Source of the DNA: Rhodococcus triatomae BKS 15-14
GTDB lineage: Bacteria; Actinomycetota; Actinomycetes; Mycobacteriales; Mycobacteriaceae
Assembly: GCA_000341795.1 (NCBI GenBank)
Contig: AODO01000066.1
Span: 62,001-126,000, forward strand
Length of the DNA stretch: 64,000 nt
Reading direction: 5' to 3'
Position numbers and translations under genes: made by a program. Below the pieces are notes generated by a model, which saw only the letters and a program-made list of their open reading frames with translations, ran no database searches and had not been told where the DNA came from. This document shows positions 36,223-46,128 of this stretch, one piece after another. Within the stretch, counting starts at the first letter, position 1. Each line of letters opens with the position of its first letter.

Positions 36223-37428
36223 GTGACCCGCGCGATTCCACTGCCGATGCTGTTGGCGCTCGCACTGCTCTCCGCGATCGCTCCGCTGGCTACCGACATG
36301 TACCTCCCCGGACTGCCCGCGCTGGCGGAAGACCTGGGCACCTCGACGTCCTCGGTGCAGCTGACGCTGACGACGTTCATGGCGGGACTCGGCCTCGGGC
36401 AGTTGATCGTCGGGCCGCTGTCCGACGGATGGGGCCGGCGCCGGCTGCTGCTCGCCGGAACCGTGGTGTTCGCGGTGAGCGGGCTGCTGTGTGCGATCGC
36501 GCCGTCGGTCGAGTCGCTCGTGGCCGCGCGACTGCTGCAGGGGCTCAGTGGAGGCGCCGCGATCGTGCTGGCGCGCGCGGTGATCACCGACCGGACCACC
36601 GGGGACCTGGCCGCGAAGCTGCTCTCGATGCTGATGATCATCGGCAGCGTGGCACCCGTCCTCGCACCCGTCCTCGGTGGCGCGCTGCTCGGCCCCATCG
36701 GATGGCGTGGCATCTTCTGGGTGCTCACGGGCACCGGGATCCTCATGGTGGTCGCGGTCCTGGCCGTGGTCCCCGAGACCCTCGCACCCGAGCGCAGACA
36801 CGGCGGCGGGTTGGCGGCGCACGCCCACAACATGCGGTACGTGCTCGGTAATCGCCGGTACGTCGGCTTCGCCCTGACCTTCGTCTTCGGATTCGGCGCC
36901 TTGTTCTCGTACATCGCGGCGTCACCGTTCGTCGTCCAGGACGTCCTCGGACTCTCGCCGGGCCAGTTCTCGATCGTGTTCGCGGTGAACTCGCTGGGAC
37001 TGATGGCGGGCAGCATCGTCAACACGCGCCTGATCGGACGCTTCCACGCCCGGCAGATGCTGAGCGTCGGGGTGCTCACTCTGCTGGCTGCGGGGGTGGC
37101 ACTGACCCTCGAAGCGACCGTCGGAGGGGCCGATCGAGCCGTGTTCCTGCCCCTCCTGTTCGCGGTACCGGTCGCGATCGGCTTCACGATGGGCAATGCG
37201 ACGGCGCTTGCCCAGTCCGAGGTCCGCGAGGCCGCGGGAACCGGATCCGCCGTGATGGGCGCCGGGCAGTTCGGACTGGCCGCACTGGTCTCCCCGCTCG
37301 CCGGCGGGTCGGCCGCCGGAATGGCGATCAGCATCCTGGCCTGCGCCGCGATCGCGACGCTGTCGCTGTTCGCGCTCACCCGGACGGCGACGTCACGCGC
37401 CGACGATGTGGAGCCGGCGCGGCCGTAG
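36223..37428 (+). CDS. MFS multidrug transporter, DHA1 (Bcr/CflA) family
   Basis: A 401-residue 12-TM exporter. The signature is in TM1 and the first loop: [20 protein letters not shown], and motif [18 protein letters not shown] is present. These match the Bcr/CflA drug-resistance group. Start is GTG 36223. Divergent from xerC with a 61-bp gap. Convergent with the siderophore reductase gene. Substrates cannot be predicted. Confidence 0.9.
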   Translation: MTRAIPLPMLLALALLSAIAPLATDMYLPGLPALAEDLGTSTSSVQLTLTTFMAGLGLGQLIVGPLSDGWGRRRLLLAGTVVFAVSGLLCAIAPSVESLVAARLLQGLSGGAAIVLARAVITDRTTGDLAAKLLSMLMIIGSVAPVLAPVLGGALLGPIGWRGIFWVLTGTGILMVVAVLAVVPETLAPERRHGGGLAAHAHNMRYVLGNRRYVGFALTFVFGFGALFSYIAASPFVVQDVLGLSPGQFSIVFAVNSLGLMAGSIVNTRLIGRFHARQMLSVGVLTLLAAGVALTLEATVGGADRAVFLPLLFAVPVAIGFTMGNATALAQSEVREAAGTGSAVMGAGQFGLAALVSPLAGGSAAGMAISILACAAIATLSLFALTRTATSRADDVEPARP

Positions 37429-37507
37429 TCCGGGACGTCCCCGCGACGACCAGCCGATCCGGGAGCCCGGCACCCGAGCGAAGCGACGCCCGCCCGGGTG
37501 ACCGCGC

Positions 37508-38284
37508 TCAGCCCGCGTTCTCGGCCGCGGCGAAGTCCGACTTCCAGACCCGGAAGCCCTCCTCCGTGCGGCCACGCCGCCAGTAGCCGGAGATCGACGC
37601 CCATTCGGCGCCGACACCGCGTTCCTTCCGGATGTACGGCCGGATCCCGTGCATCACGGCCTGCGCCTCGCCGTGCACGAAGACGTGCGGCTGCCCGGGC
37701 AGCCATTCGGCACCGCGGACGGCTGCGATCAGCGGCGCGTTCTCCCCGGCCCGGTCGTCACCGACCTCGTCTGCCCCGGCTCCGCGGTGCACCCAGGTGA
37801 CCGTCGCGTCGGCCTTCGTGACGAGCGCCATCTCGTCCTCCGACCCTGCGACCTCGAGGAAGACCTGGGCGCGCGCGCCGGCGGGCAGCGCTTCGAGTGC
37901 CGCCGCGATCGCGGGAACGGCGGACTCGTCGCCTGCGAGCAGGTGCCAGTCCGCGTCACCGCGCGGTGCGTACGCCCCACCCGGTCCTCGCATCGCCAGT
38001 TCGTCACCAGGTCGCGCGTTCGCCGCCCAGCGGCCCGCGACGCCCTCGTCACCGTGGACCACGAAGTCGATCGCGATCCGACGGTTCACGGTGTCGACGG
38101 CACGGACGGTGTACGTGCGCAGCACCGGTTCCTCGTCGGTGCCGAACACCAGCTTCACGTACGCGTCGGTGAATGCGTTCGGCGCGAAGTCGTCGAATCC
38201 CGGTCCACCCAGATGCACCCGCACGAGATGCGGCGTCAGCTGCTCGGTTCGCTCGACCGTCAGCACGACGGAAGGTCGTGGCAT
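37508..38284 (-). CDS. siderophore-interacting protein (ViuB-type flavin ferric reductase)
   Basis: A 258-residue SIP-family reductase. The FAD-binding [10 protein letters not shown] (RxYT) lies at about residues 70-79; the NAD-binding part has [20 protein letters not shown] and the C-terminal [10 protein letters not shown]. It reduces ferric siderophores to release iron. ATG 38284 has GACGAGGT upstream. An IdeR-type iron box (38310-38328) lies just upstream of the start. The homologue in M. tuberculosis is Rv2895c (viuB), which is also next to dprA. Probably induced by iron lack. Confidence 0.92.
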   Translation of the reverse strand: MPRPSVVLTVERTEQLTPHLVRVHLGGPGFDDFAPNAFTDAYVKLVFGTDEEPVLRTYTVRAVDTVNRRIAIDFVVHGDEGVAGRWAANARPGDELAMRGPGGAYAPRGDADWHLLAGDESAVPAIAAALEALPAGARAQVFLEVAGSEDEMALVTKADATVTWVHRGAGADEVGDDRAGENAPLIAAVRGAEWLPGQPHVFVHGEAQAVMHGIRPYIRKERGVGAEWASISGYWRRGRTEEGFRVWKSDFAAAENAG

Positions 38285-38309
38285 GTTCTGACCTCGTCTC
38301 TTCACGCTA

Positions 38310-38328
38310 CTTATTAGGCTCACCTAAG
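38310..38328 (-). promoter_or_regulatory. IdeR/DtxR-type iron box
   Basis: CTTAGGTGAGCCTAATAAG on the minus strand matches the IdeR consensus TTAGGTTAGSCTAACCTAA at most core positions in the left two thirds. It lies 26 bp before the start of the siderophore-interacting protein gene. Confidence 0.75.
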
Positions 38329-38469
38329 CCAGCGTACGCGCCGCTCGCGGCGGCCGGTCCTGCGACGAACGCACGGCGCCTCCCACGACTCCCGACACCC
38401 CCCGATCCGCTGCCAGGCATACTCCATCGGTCGCAGTCGGATTCCCATCCATCGAAAACCCGGAGGATC

Positions 38470-39063
38470 ATGAAGCTCGCCCGCCGCACCATCACCGCCG
38501 CCGCGGTCTCCGCCGTCACGCTCGCCGCCGTTCTCACCGGATGCTCGTCCGAGTCGACGGAGTCGACGGACGCTTCCGCTTCGGGCTCGGAGTGCGTGGA
38601 CGCCACCCTTCCCAACGCGACCGCGGACGAGATCGTCGACGTCCTGCGGCCCCAGCCGACCGGCGAGGAGGACGAAACGTACCGTCAGCTCGTCGCCCAG
38701 TTCGAGGCGGGCAGAGCGGCGGAGGTCGAGCGGGTGCAGTCGAGCAGTGTCTTCGCGGGCGTGCCCGAGGGCGGCGACGCCGCGTTCGTCACCGCCGTGT
38801 GCGGCCAGCCTCGGTGGGACGCCGCAACGACCGCGGACGGTGTCGAGGTTCCGAGTGTGCGCGGGCAGCGTGCCGCAATCGCCTCGGCCGGGCACACCTT
38901 CTGCGACACCTACGAACAGCTGCTGCCCTCCGCCGAGTCCACCGAGGCGTGGTCGGACTGGTCCGGCTACGTGGAGATGATGACCCGCGGCGACGACTCC
39001 GAGGACGCGAAGCTGCTGTACTCGTCCGCGCTGGAGAACATCTGCCCGCAGTTCGCCGGCTGA
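38470..39063 (+). CDS. lipoprotein, DUF732-like
   Basis: A 197-residue lipoprotein. The signal peptide ends in VLTGCSS with the lipidated Cys at residue 25. A Ser/Glu-rich linker follows. The C-terminal half (GQRAAIASAGHTFCDTYEQLLP ... SALENICPQF) resembles DUF732 domains of mycobacterial secreted proteins, with Cys pairs. GGAGG lies directly upstream of the ATG. The last 97 bp overlap the convergent EVE-domain gene. Function unknown. Confidence 0.8.
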   Translation: MKLARRTITAAAVSAVTLAAVLTGCSSESTESTDASASGSECVDATLPNATADEIVDVLRPQPTGEEDETYRQLVAQFEAGRAAEVERVQSSSVFAGVPEGGDAAFVTAVCGQPRWDAATTADGVEVPSVRGQRAAIASAGHTFCDTYEQLLPSAESTEAWSDWSGYVEMMTRGDDSEDAKLLYSSALENICPQFAG

Positions 39064-39587
39064 GGACCCCACCCCACCCGCGCGAGCACGGCGGTGTCGA
39101 CGCGCGCTGCAACCAGCTCGGTCAGCGCCGCCGTCTCGTCGTGGGTGAGGTACCCGGGGTTCGGCATCCGCGGCGCCCGGATCTGCTCACACCGCTGCAG
39201 CGCCGGCACCGCCACGATCTCCGACCGCGGAACGTACGTCGTCGGGGTCAACCGGACCGCGGTGAACTCGACGCCCAGACAGGGCGCAGCGATCTTCTCC
39301 AGGTCGACAGCATGCTCGACGTCGAAACCCTCGGGCCGGTCGACGACACCGTCGCTGGTGACCACCCCGATCTCGTGAACACCCGGCGTCTTCGGCCCGG
39401 TCACCCACAGGGCGATCAGATCACCCTTCCCGACCAGAGCCGGACGAGCCGAACTCCGACTCATACTCCAGGTGCTCTCGCGCACCTGCGGATCCGGTCC
39501 GGTTTCCGCCCGACCGCCGAAATAGTCCCACACCGACGGATTGCACTTGACGACCCAGCATCCGACATCGCTTCGTGAAATAGCCAC
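38967..39587 (-). CDS. EVE-domain (PUA-like) protein
   Basis: A 206-residue protein with an N-terminal EVE-like domain: CWVVKCNPSVWDYF, GKGDLIALWVTGPKTPGVHEIGVVTS. Such domains bind modified bases in RNA or DNA and often belong to defence or RNA-processing proteins. GTG 39587 is chosen because AGGAGG lies 6 nt upstream; an ATG six codons earlier has no ribosome site. The last 33 codons overlap the 3' end of the lipoprotein gene on the other strand; this tail looks like an antisense read-through rather than a domain. It is downstream of dprA in the same direction, with a 43-bp gap between starts and stops. Confidence 0.78.
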   Translation of the reverse strand: MAISRSDVGCWVVKCNPSVWDYFGGRAETGPDPQVRESTWSMSRSSARPALVGKGDLIALWVTGPKTPGVHEIGVVTSDGVVDRPEGFDVEHAVDLEKIAAPCLGVEFTAVRLTPTTYVPRSEIVAVPALQRCEQIRAPRMPNPGYLTHDETAALTELVAARVDTAVLARVGWGPQPANCGQMFSSADEYSSFASSESSPRVIIST

Positions 39588-39630
39588 TGTCCCCTCCTGT
39601 TTCATGTGCGAATGTTTCCGTCGTACGGCG

Positions 39631-40749
39631 TCAGCGTCGCCGCGACCAGCCCGTCTCGTCCCGACCGACCAGACCCTCCAGTTCGAGTGTCGGTAACGCG
39701 CCACGCACCGCGGCCAGCGGCTGGCCCGACTGCTCCGACAGCTCCTGCACCCCTATCGCTCGCGTCGTGGGCAGCGCCTCGTACACCGACAACTCGACAG
39801 CCGACAGCGAATCGAGCCGCCGCGCCGGACCGGCCTCGCTCTCCCCCGGCGTGATCGGTCCCGCCGCCGCCATCACGTCCTCGGCCCGCGCCACCAACTG
39901 CGCGTCCCCGTCACGGATCATGCGGTGACAGCCCACCGACGCCGCCGAGGTGACCGGTCCGGGCACGGCGAGCACCGGCCGACCGAGCCGACCGGACCAC
40001 GCCGCCGTGTTGCGTGCCCCACTTCGCGCCCCGGCCTCGACCACCAGGACCGCATCGGACAGGCCCGCGACGAGGCGATTACGGGCCAGGAACCGGTGCC
40101 GGGCGGGCGCGACACCCGGCGAGTACTCGCTCACCACGAGTCCACGATCCGCGATGTCGCGGAGCATCCGGGCGTGCCCCGCGGGGTAGGCGCGGTCCAC
40201 CCCACAGGCGAGCACCGCGACGGTCGGCGCCCCCGCCGCAAGGGCTGCTCGATGCGCGACACCGTCGATGCCGTATGCCGCACCCGAGACGACCGTCCAC
40301 CCGGCCCCGCACAGGTCCTCGACGAACCGTGCCGTCACGTGCTCGCCGTATCCGCTCGCGGCCCGGGTTCCCACAACGGCCACGGCCCGCTCGGTCACCT
40401 CCACCAGCGTCCCGCCTCCGATCGCCCACAACGCCAGCGGGACCGCCGCGTCCCGGTCGCGGCGCGCATCGACGCCCTCGAACCCCAGCAGCTTCCAGGC
40501 CGGCCACTCCTCGTCGTCGGGGGTGATCAGGCGACCCCCCAGCCGGTCCAGCCGTTCCAGGTCCCGTTCTGCCGTGTCGAGGGCGCGGCGCGCCTCCGTG
40601 CGGGTGCGCAGCACCTCGGGCAGAGCGGCCTCACGAACGGCGCGGGCCGCCTCCTCGGGGCCGACCGACGCGACGAGCTCGACGAGCGGCGCGCACGGAC
40701 CGAGCGCCACCTGCGACAGATACGCCCACGCCAGCATCCGCGCGCTCAT
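39631..40749 (-). CDS. dprA: DNA processing protein DprA
   Basis: A 372-residue DprA/Smf protein that loads RecA on single-stranded DNA in transformation. The Rossmann domain is clear: AVVGTRAASGYGEHV, VVSGAAYGIDGVAHRAAL, then SGARNTAAWSGRLGRPVLAVPGPVTSAASVGCHRMIRDG. The C-terminus has a winged-helix segment. Its ATG overlaps the yifB stop (ATGA). The order yraN-yifB-dprA is conserved. Competence in this organism is not shown by other genes here. Confidence 0.94.
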   Translation of the reverse strand: MSARMLAWAYLSQVALGPCAPLVELVASVGPEEAARAVREAALPEVLRTRTEARRALDTAERDLERLDRLGGRLITPDDEEWPAWKLLGFEGVDARRDRDAAVPLALWAIGGGTLVEVTERAVAVVGTRAASGYGEHVTARFVEDLCGAGWTVVSGAAYGIDGVAHRAALAAGAPTVAVLACGVDRAYPAGHARMLRDIADRGLVVSEYSPGVAPARHRFLARNRLVAGLSDAVLVVEAGARSGARNTAAWSGRLGRPVLAVPGPVTSAASVGCHRMIRDGDAQLVARAEDVMAAAGPITPGESEAGPARRLDSLSAVELSVYEALPTTRAIGVQELSEQSGQPLAAVRGALPTLELEGLVGRDETGWSRRR

Positions 40750-42254
40750 GCGCTCCACCGGTCCCGGAAGCCGAGCGCGAGACCGACCTGATCGCCGCCG
40801 GGCGCGGACATCCCCGCCAGGTCGGCGAGCGTCCAGGCGACCCGGAGCGCGCGGTCGGCGCCCCGGGCGGTGATCTCGCCGGATCGCAGCGCTCGTTCCA
40901 TGCCGGACAACGCCGAACGTCCGAGCCGGAATCGTTGCCGCAGAGCCGGTCCCGGAACCTCCGCGTTGGTTCGCCAGCCGAACTCGGACCAGCGGTCCAC
41001 CGCGGCCGCCCGTGCCTCCTCGACGCGAGTTCTGACCGCGGCGGTGCTCTCCGCCGCATCGCCGTTGAGTGCGCCGACGGACACCGCGAACATCTGCACC
41101 CGCAGGTCGACACGGTCCATCAACGGACCGGACAGCTTGCCGAGGTACCGGCGGCGAGCGGTCGGTGCGCAGACGCAGTCCTCGGCACGGGGCGGTGCGC
41201 ACGGGCACGGATTCGCGGCCAGGATCAGCTGGAATCGCGCCGGATACCGGGCGATCCCGTCGCGTCTCGCGATTCGGACCTCGCCGTCCTCGAGCGGGGT
41301 CCGCAGTGCCTCCAGCGACTTCACGCCCAACTCCGCGCATTCGTCGAGGAACAGCACCCCGCGATGTGCTCGGCTGACCGCGCCGGGCCGCGCCAGGCCC
41401 GAGCCGCCGCCGACGAGCGCACTGATCGAACAGGTGTGGTGTGGTGCCACGAACGGCGGCTCCGTGATCAACGGCTGCTCCGCGGTGAGCAGCCCGGCCA
41501 CCGAGTGGATCGCCGTCACCTCCAGGGACTCTTCCTCGCCGAGCGCGGGCAGGATCCCCGGAAGCCGTTGCGCCAGCATCGTCTTCCCGATCCCCGGCGG
41601 ACCCGTCAGCATCAGGTGGTGGGCACCTGCCGCGGCCACCTCGAGGGCGAGCCTCGCTTCGTCCTGTCCCGCGACGTCGCTCAGGTCCGGAACCGCCCGC
41701 ACACCGCCCCGATCCACGGTGGCCGGACGCGCCAGCACCAGTTCCCCGCGCAGCCACTCGACCACCTCGCGCAGGTCCCGCGCACCGAGCACGTCCATGC
41801 CGTCGACGAGTCCAGCCTCTGCCAGCGCAACGTGCGGCACCACGACGGTCGTCCACCCGGCGTTCTTCGCGGCGAGCACCGCGGGCAGGATTCCCCGCAC
41901 GGTCCGCAACCGGCCGTCGAGCGCCAACTCCCCCAACAGCACGCTCTTGTCCAGGTCGCCCACCGGAACGACACCGGCCGCCGCCAACACCGCACACGAC
42001 AAGGCCAGATCGTAGGCACTGCCGCCCTTCGGCAGCGTCGCGGGCGACAGCGCGAGGGTGATCCGCGAATCCGGCCACTTCTCACCGATATTCGTCACCG
42101 CCGCCCGCACCCGGTCCCGCGACTCCTTGAGCGCACTGTCCGGCAACCCGACCAGATGTACGCCCGGCAACCCGCGACCCAGATCGGCCTCGATTTCCAC
42201 GAGTTCCCCCTCGACCCCACGGACCGCGACGGAGTACGCCCGTCCCAGCGCCAT
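40746..42254 (-). CDS. comM: YifB/ComM family Mg-chelatase-like AAA+ ATPase
   Basis: A 502-residue protein with an N-terminal S5-like ChlI domain (EADLGRGLPGVHLVGLPDSALKESRDRVRAA) and an AAA+ core with Walker A LTGPPGIGKTMLAQRLPGILP and Walker B RGVLFLDECAELG. Zinc-type cysteines lie in NPCPCAPPRAEDCVC. ComM acts as a helicase in branch migration during natural transformation. ATG 42254 shares one base with the yraN stop (TGATG). It is coupled to dprA downstream. Confidence 0.94.
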   Translation of the reverse strand: MALGRAYSVAVRGVEGELVEIEADLGRGLPGVHLVGLPDSALKESRDRVRAAVTNIGEKWPDSRITLALSPATLPKGGSAYDLALSCAVLAAAGVVPVGDLDKSVLLGELALDGRLRTVRGILPAVLAAKNAGWTTVVVPHVALAEAGLVDGMDVLGARDLREVVEWLRGELVLARPATVDRGGVRAVPDLSDVAGQDEARLALEVAAAGAHHLMLTGPPGIGKTMLAQRLPGILPALGEEESLEVTAIHSVAGLLTAEQPLITEPPFVAPHHTCSISALVGGGSGLARPGAVSRAHRGVLFLDECAELGVKSLEALRTPLEDGEVRIARRDGIARYPARFQLILAANPCPCAPPRAEDCVCAPTARRRYLGKLSGPLMDRVDLRVQMFAVSVGALNGDAAESTAAVRTRVEEARAAAVDRWSEFGWRTNAEVPGPALRQRFRLGRSALSGMERALRSGEITARGADRALRVAWTLADLAGMSAPGGDQVGLALGFRDRWSA

Positions 42255-42610
42255 CAGAACACCGCCTCGAGATGCGTCAGCTCCGGCGCGCACCCCGGCG
42301 CCAGCACCACCGCCACCACGTCGAACCGCACCCGGCGCCACCCGCGCTCCTGCTCACGCAGCCACAGCGCCGCCAGCCGCCGGATCCGCGCCTGCTTCGT
42401 GTACGTCACCGCTTCGGCCGGCGTCCCGTGACCGCACCCGGTGCGCGTTTTGACCTCCACGAACACCACCGCGTCACCGACCTCCGCGATCACGTCCACC
42501 TCGCCGTACCGGCACCGCCAGTTGCGCGCCAGCACCGACATCCCCCGCTCCACCAGATGCTCGACGGCCAAGTCCTCGCCGAGCGCCCCCAACTCCAGAT
42601 TTCGCGCCAT
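42254..42610 (-). CDS. yraN: YraN/UPF0102 family nuclease-fold protein
   Basis: A 118-residue protein with a restriction-endonuclease-like fold: GALGEDLAVEHLVERGMSVLARNWR, then GEVDVIAEVGDAVVFVEVKTR with the D...ExK active-site residues. Function is unproven, perhaps nuclease activity in recombination. First gene of yraN-yifB-dprA. ATG 42610 gives the usual length. Confidence 0.92.
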   Translation of the reverse strand: MARNLELGALGEDLAVEHLVERGMSVLARNWRCRYGEVDVIAEVGDAVVFVEVKTRTGCGHGTPAEAVTYTKQARIRRLAALWLREQERGWRRVRFDVVAVVLAPGCAPELTHLEAVF

Positions 42611-42714
42611 GCCCCCGACCCTGCACCCCGTGCCATCCCGACCCCGGACACCCACCTGGGCTTCCGGGGGACCCTGTGGATGAAAACGGGCTGTGGACAA
42701 CCGGAGGCGCCTGC

Positions 42715-42768
42715 GGTACCTGGGCGCCTTCTTGGTAGCCAGAGCTACCAAAAAGGCGCACAGGTAGC
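42715..42768. terminator. 25-bp inverted repeat between yraN and the ABC permease gene
   Basis: Arms 42715-42739 and 42744-42768 match at 22 of 25 positions around a CAGA loop. It lies 13 bp past the permease stop (42782), so it probably ends the ABC transcript. The inner 16 nt have one mismatch. Confidence 0.7.
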
Positions 42769-42781
42769 GAAGCTGCGCTTT

Positions 42782-45250
42782 TCAGGACCGCCGGACGGCG
42801 ATCCGCGTCGGGATCGCGATGGCCAACGCACCCAGCACGACCGTCGCGCCGACGATTCCGCCGTACACGGCCGGGGAGATCGCCGGGATCGGCTGCCCCG
42901 AGATCCCGATGCTCACACCGACCAGCGGTGGCAGCGCGACGAGAGTGCCGACCACCGCGGCGATCGCGACGACGATCACCGATTCGGCGCGCATCATCGC
43001 CCGCACCTGCCGCCGGCTCGACCCGACGAGCCGCAGCAGGGTGAACTCGCGGCCCCGCTCGACTGTCGACATGACGGGGGTGTTCACGACGGCCACGGCG
43101 AGATAGCCGAGGATGACGGCGAGTGCGATCAGGCTTATCCACGACTGCGCGTCCCGTTCCTGCTCGCCGGCGGCAGCGAGTGCGGCGTGGTCGACCGCCA
43201 CGAACCCGGCCGCGGTCAGCGCCTGCCCGACCTCGCCCTGCCTGCCGGGTTCGGTGCGGACCAGGATCGAGTCATCGAGCCCGCTGGAGGTGTGCGCCCG
43301 GACGACCTCGTTCGCCATGGTGACGTCGCCGAATCCGAGCCCGCGACCGTAGGTGGCGACGACCGTCGCGGCGACGGGGGTGCCGTCGCCGAGGTGCAGG
43401 TCGACGGCGTCCCCGACGCGAGCCCCGATCGTCTGCGCGGCATCGGTGCTCAGTGCCACGGTATCCGAAACGGCGAGCCCGCCGAGGCTGCCGTCGACCA
43501 ACGTCAGGTCCAGGGTGTCCGCGGTCGCGCCGGGGTCGACGCCCTGCAGTGCGTACCGCTCGATGACCGACTCCTCCCCCGCTCCGTGCGGAATCAACGC
43601 CTGGCTCCGGGCCACCGGGTTCGCGGCCGACACCCCGGGCATCGCGGCGACAGCGGCGCCGACGTCGGACGAGAGGCCGGAACCGCGTGCGGTGACGACG
43701 AAGTCGGCGGTGACGCCTTCCCTGGTCTGATGGTTCGCCTCCGCCGCGACAGTCGTCTGGGCGAACACCTGCACGCACCCGAGCCCGATCGCGAGCGCCA
43801 GTGGGATGATCGCGGACGCGAGCCGACGCGCATTGCAGCCTGCGTTGGCGGCGGCGAGGACCAGCGCGGGCCGGCCCGACCGGCGCAGCGGTCCCCCGAC
43901 GAGGGAGACCGCCCCCGCGACCAGTCGCGGCCCCAGCAGCCCGACCGCGATCATCAGCAGCACCGCCGAACTCGCTGCGCCCGCAACGCCCGCCGCGCCG
44001 TGCACGACGACGGGCGTCATCGACGTACCCAGCCCGAGCGCGCCGAGGACCAGTCCGGTGATCAGCCGACCACGACCGAAGGTGGCCGGGGTCGCCGACG
44101 CCTCTCGCAGTGCGTCGACCGGGTCGATCCGTGCGGGTCGGCGGGCGGCGACCGCCGCGGCGACCCGCGCGGTCAGCACGCTCAGTACGACGGCCACGAC
44201 GGCGGGAAGCGGGCTGTACGCCAGTGCGAAGTCGGTGGGCAGCATCCCGACGGCGGCGAACCCGGACCGCAGCAGCCCGGCCAGCAGGTAGCCGGGCACC
44301 GTACCCACCACGGCCGCGACCGTGCCGACCAGCAGCACCTCGTGACCGACGAGCCGGTGGATCTGCCGGGATGTGGCGCCGATCCCGCGCAGCAGCGCGA
44401 ATTCGCGTCGCCGTCCGGCGATCGTCAGTGACAGGGTGGTGGCCACGACGAACATCGCGATCAGCACCGCGGTGCCCGCGAAGGACGTTCCGATCATGAC
44501 GAGTTCGCCTCGCGCGGCTCCGGAGTCGAGGAACTCGACGTCGCCTCGGGCGGCGCCGGTGCGGACCTCGAGTTCCGGCGCGGCCCGGTGGATCTCGTCC
44601 ACCAGGACCCGCACGGACGTGCCGTCGGACGCATCGATCGCGATCGCGTCCACCCTGCCCGGGCGCGGTGACAACTCCGCGGCACGCGAGTCGGTGACGA
44701 AGACGTGCGCCGCGCGGTCCGGGGTGTCGCCGTCCCGCGCGGAGGCGACGCCGACCACGGTGTACTCCGCGCCGGTGCCGCCGTGCGCCAGCGGGATCCG
44801 GTCACCGATCCGGGCCGGCTGTCGGTCGTCGACGACCACCTCGTCGGCGCTCGCGGGCGCCCGGCCCTGCCGGATCTCGTATGGGGTGATCGCTCCAGCG
44901 GACCAGCCGTGCGCCTGCACCGGCCGCCCCGCCCAGGACAGCGGAACGGTCGTGTCGGCCACCGCCCGGCCCACCCCCGGCAGCGCCGCGAGTTCCCCGA
45001 CCACGTCGGCGGGCAGCGTGGCCCGCTCGGGCAGCGCCTGATCGATGTCCTCCGGGACGGCCAGGCGCTGTGGTGCGCCGACGACGACGTCCGCACCGGC
45101 GTAGCGCTGCGGCGCCACCCCACCGCGGATGCCGGACTCGATCAGCACCCCGAGTCCGGTGACGAGCATCGCGGCGCACAGGACCGCGACGAACATGCCG
45201 ACGAAGCCGCCGCGGTGTTCGCGGACACCGGCCCGTGCGAGTGCCCTCAT
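42782..45250 (-). CDS. FtsX-family ABC transporter permease
   Basis: An 822-residue permease with two FtsX domains and about eight to ten membrane segments. The N-terminal signal helix (FVGMFVAVLCAAMLVTGLGVLIESG) is followed by a large extracytoplasmic domain of about 200 residues, then the first FtsX core (IGTSFAGTAVLIAMFVVATTLSL), a second long loop and a final FtsX core near the C-terminus. This is the layout of antimicrobial-peptide or macrolide-type exporters and of lipoprotein/peptide-handling MacB-like systems. It starts 2 bp past the ATPase gene. The substrate is unknown; the divergent sensor kinase suggests an envelope stress signal. Confidence 0.9.
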   Translation of the reverse strand: MRALARAGVREHRGGFVGMFVAVLCAAMLVTGLGVLIESGIRGGVAPQRYAGADVVVGAPQRLAVPEDIDQALPERATLPADVVGELAALPGVGRAVADTTVPLSWAGRPVQAHGWSAGAITPYEIRQGRAPASADEVVVDDRQPARIGDRIPLAHGGTGAEYTVVGVASARDGDTPDRAAHVFVTDSRAAELSPRPGRVDAIAIDASDGTSVRVLVDEIHRAAPELEVRTGAARGDVEFLDSGAARGELVMIGTSFAGTAVLIAMFVVATTLSLTIAGRRREFALLRGIGATSRQIHRLVGHEVLLVGTVAAVVGTVPGYLLAGLLRSGFAAVGMLPTDFALAYSPLPAVVAVVLSVLTARVAAAVAARRPARIDPVDALREASATPATFGRGRLITGLVLGALGLGTSMTPVVVHGAAGVAGAASSAVLLMIAVGLLGPRLVAGAVSLVGGPLRRSGRPALVLAAANAGCNARRLASAIIPLALAIGLGCVQVFAQTTVAAEANHQTREGVTADFVVTARGSGLSSDVGAAVAAMPGVSAANPVARSQALIPHGAGEESVIERYALQGVDPGATADTLDLTLVDGSLGGLAVSDTVALSTDAAQTIGARVGDAVDLHLGDGTPVAATVVATYGRGLGFGDVTMANEVVRAHTSSGLDDSILVRTEPGRQGEVGQALTAAGFVAVDHAALAAAGEQERDAQSWISLIALAVILGYLAVAVVNTPVMSTVERGREFTLLRLVGSSRRQVRAMMRAESVIVVAIAAVVGTLVALPPLVGVSIGISGQPIPAISPAVYGGIVGATVVLGALAIAIPTRIAVRRS

Positions 45251-45252
45251 CG

Positions 45253-46017
45253 TCACCACTCCCCGAGATGGGTCATGTGGTCGGCGACCTGCTGCGGCGT
45301 CGGCCGGTCCAGGTGACCGACGAAGACGCCGTCCGCGAGGAACACCACCCGGTCGGCGTGCGCGGCGGCGACGGGATCGTGGGTGACCATGACCACGGTC
45401 TGGTCGAGATCCGTGGCGGTCCGCCGCAGCAGGTCGAGGACCTGGCGGCCGGTCCGCGAATCGAGGGCTCCGGTCGGCTCGTCCGCGAACACCGCGTCGG
45501 GACGGGTGACGACGGCGCGGGCGATGGCGACGCGCTGCTGCTGACCGCCGGACATCTCCGCGGGCCTGCGCCCACGCAGGTCGGTCAGACCGACGGCGTC
45601 CACCACGAAGTCCAGCCAGGCGGGATCGACGGACTCGCCCGCCAGCAGCAACGGCAGGGTGACGTTCTGCAGGGCCGTCAGCGCGGGCAGCAGGTTGTAG
45701 GCCTGAAACACGAAGCCCACGTGGTCGCGGCGGAACCTGGTGAGCGCCTTCGGCTTCAACCGCGAGATGTCGGTGCCACCGAGCCACACCGACCCGCTCG
45801 TCGGGCGATCGAGGCCGGCCGCGCAGTGCAGGAAGGTGCTCTTCCCGGAGCCGGACGGCCCCATCACCGCGGTGAACGAACCCCGCGTCAAGTGCAGGTC
45901 CACTCCACGCAGGGCGGTGACGGCCGCCGCGCCGGAGCCGTACGTCTTGGTCACCGAGTCGAGCCGGAGTGCGGTGCCGGACTGGACCCGGACTTCGGTC
46001 ACTGCTGATGTCTGCAT
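45253..46017 (-). CDS. ABC transporter ATP-binding protein (MacB/LolD type)
   Basis: A 254-residue ATPase. Walker A is GPSGSGKST, the signature is MSGGQQQRVAIARA, Walker B AVFADEPTGALD and the switch His in VTHDP. ADEPTGALD is typical of the FtsX-partner (MacB/LolD/BceA) class. Start ATG 46017 with GGGAG upstream. It pairs with the permease 2 bp downstream and is divergent from a two-component system. Confidence 0.93.
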   Translation of the reverse strand: MQTSAVTEVRVQSGTALRLDSVTKTYGSGAAAVTALRGVDLHLTRGSFTAVMGPSGSGKSTFLHCAAGLDRPTSGSVWLGGTDISRLKPKALTRFRRDHVGFVFQAYNLLPALTALQNVTLPLLLAGESVDPAWLDFVVDAVGLTDLRGRRPAEMSGGQQQRVAIARAVVTRPDAVFADEPTGALDSRTGRQVLDLLRRTATDLDQTVVMVTHDPVAAAHADRVVFLADGVFVGHLDRPTPQQVADHMTHLGEW

Positions 46018-46128
46018 GACTCCCAACGCTATTGACGCCGCTGCGCGTTTCCGATCCACCGAGGTACCCGATCGATGGTGTAGCCGGCTGTACCGGCCGA
46101 CCCGGTCCGATACGGCATGCTGGGATCC

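Noticed and set aside
35202-37706. A longer xerC frame of 834 codons
   Set aside because: The N-terminal part is antisense to the MFS gene at 36223-37428. XerC has normal length from 36161.
39631-42078. An apparent 815-residue fusion ending in DprA
   Set aside because: The upstream half is an out-of-frame reading of the yifB gene. DprA starts at 40749 with an ATGA overlap.
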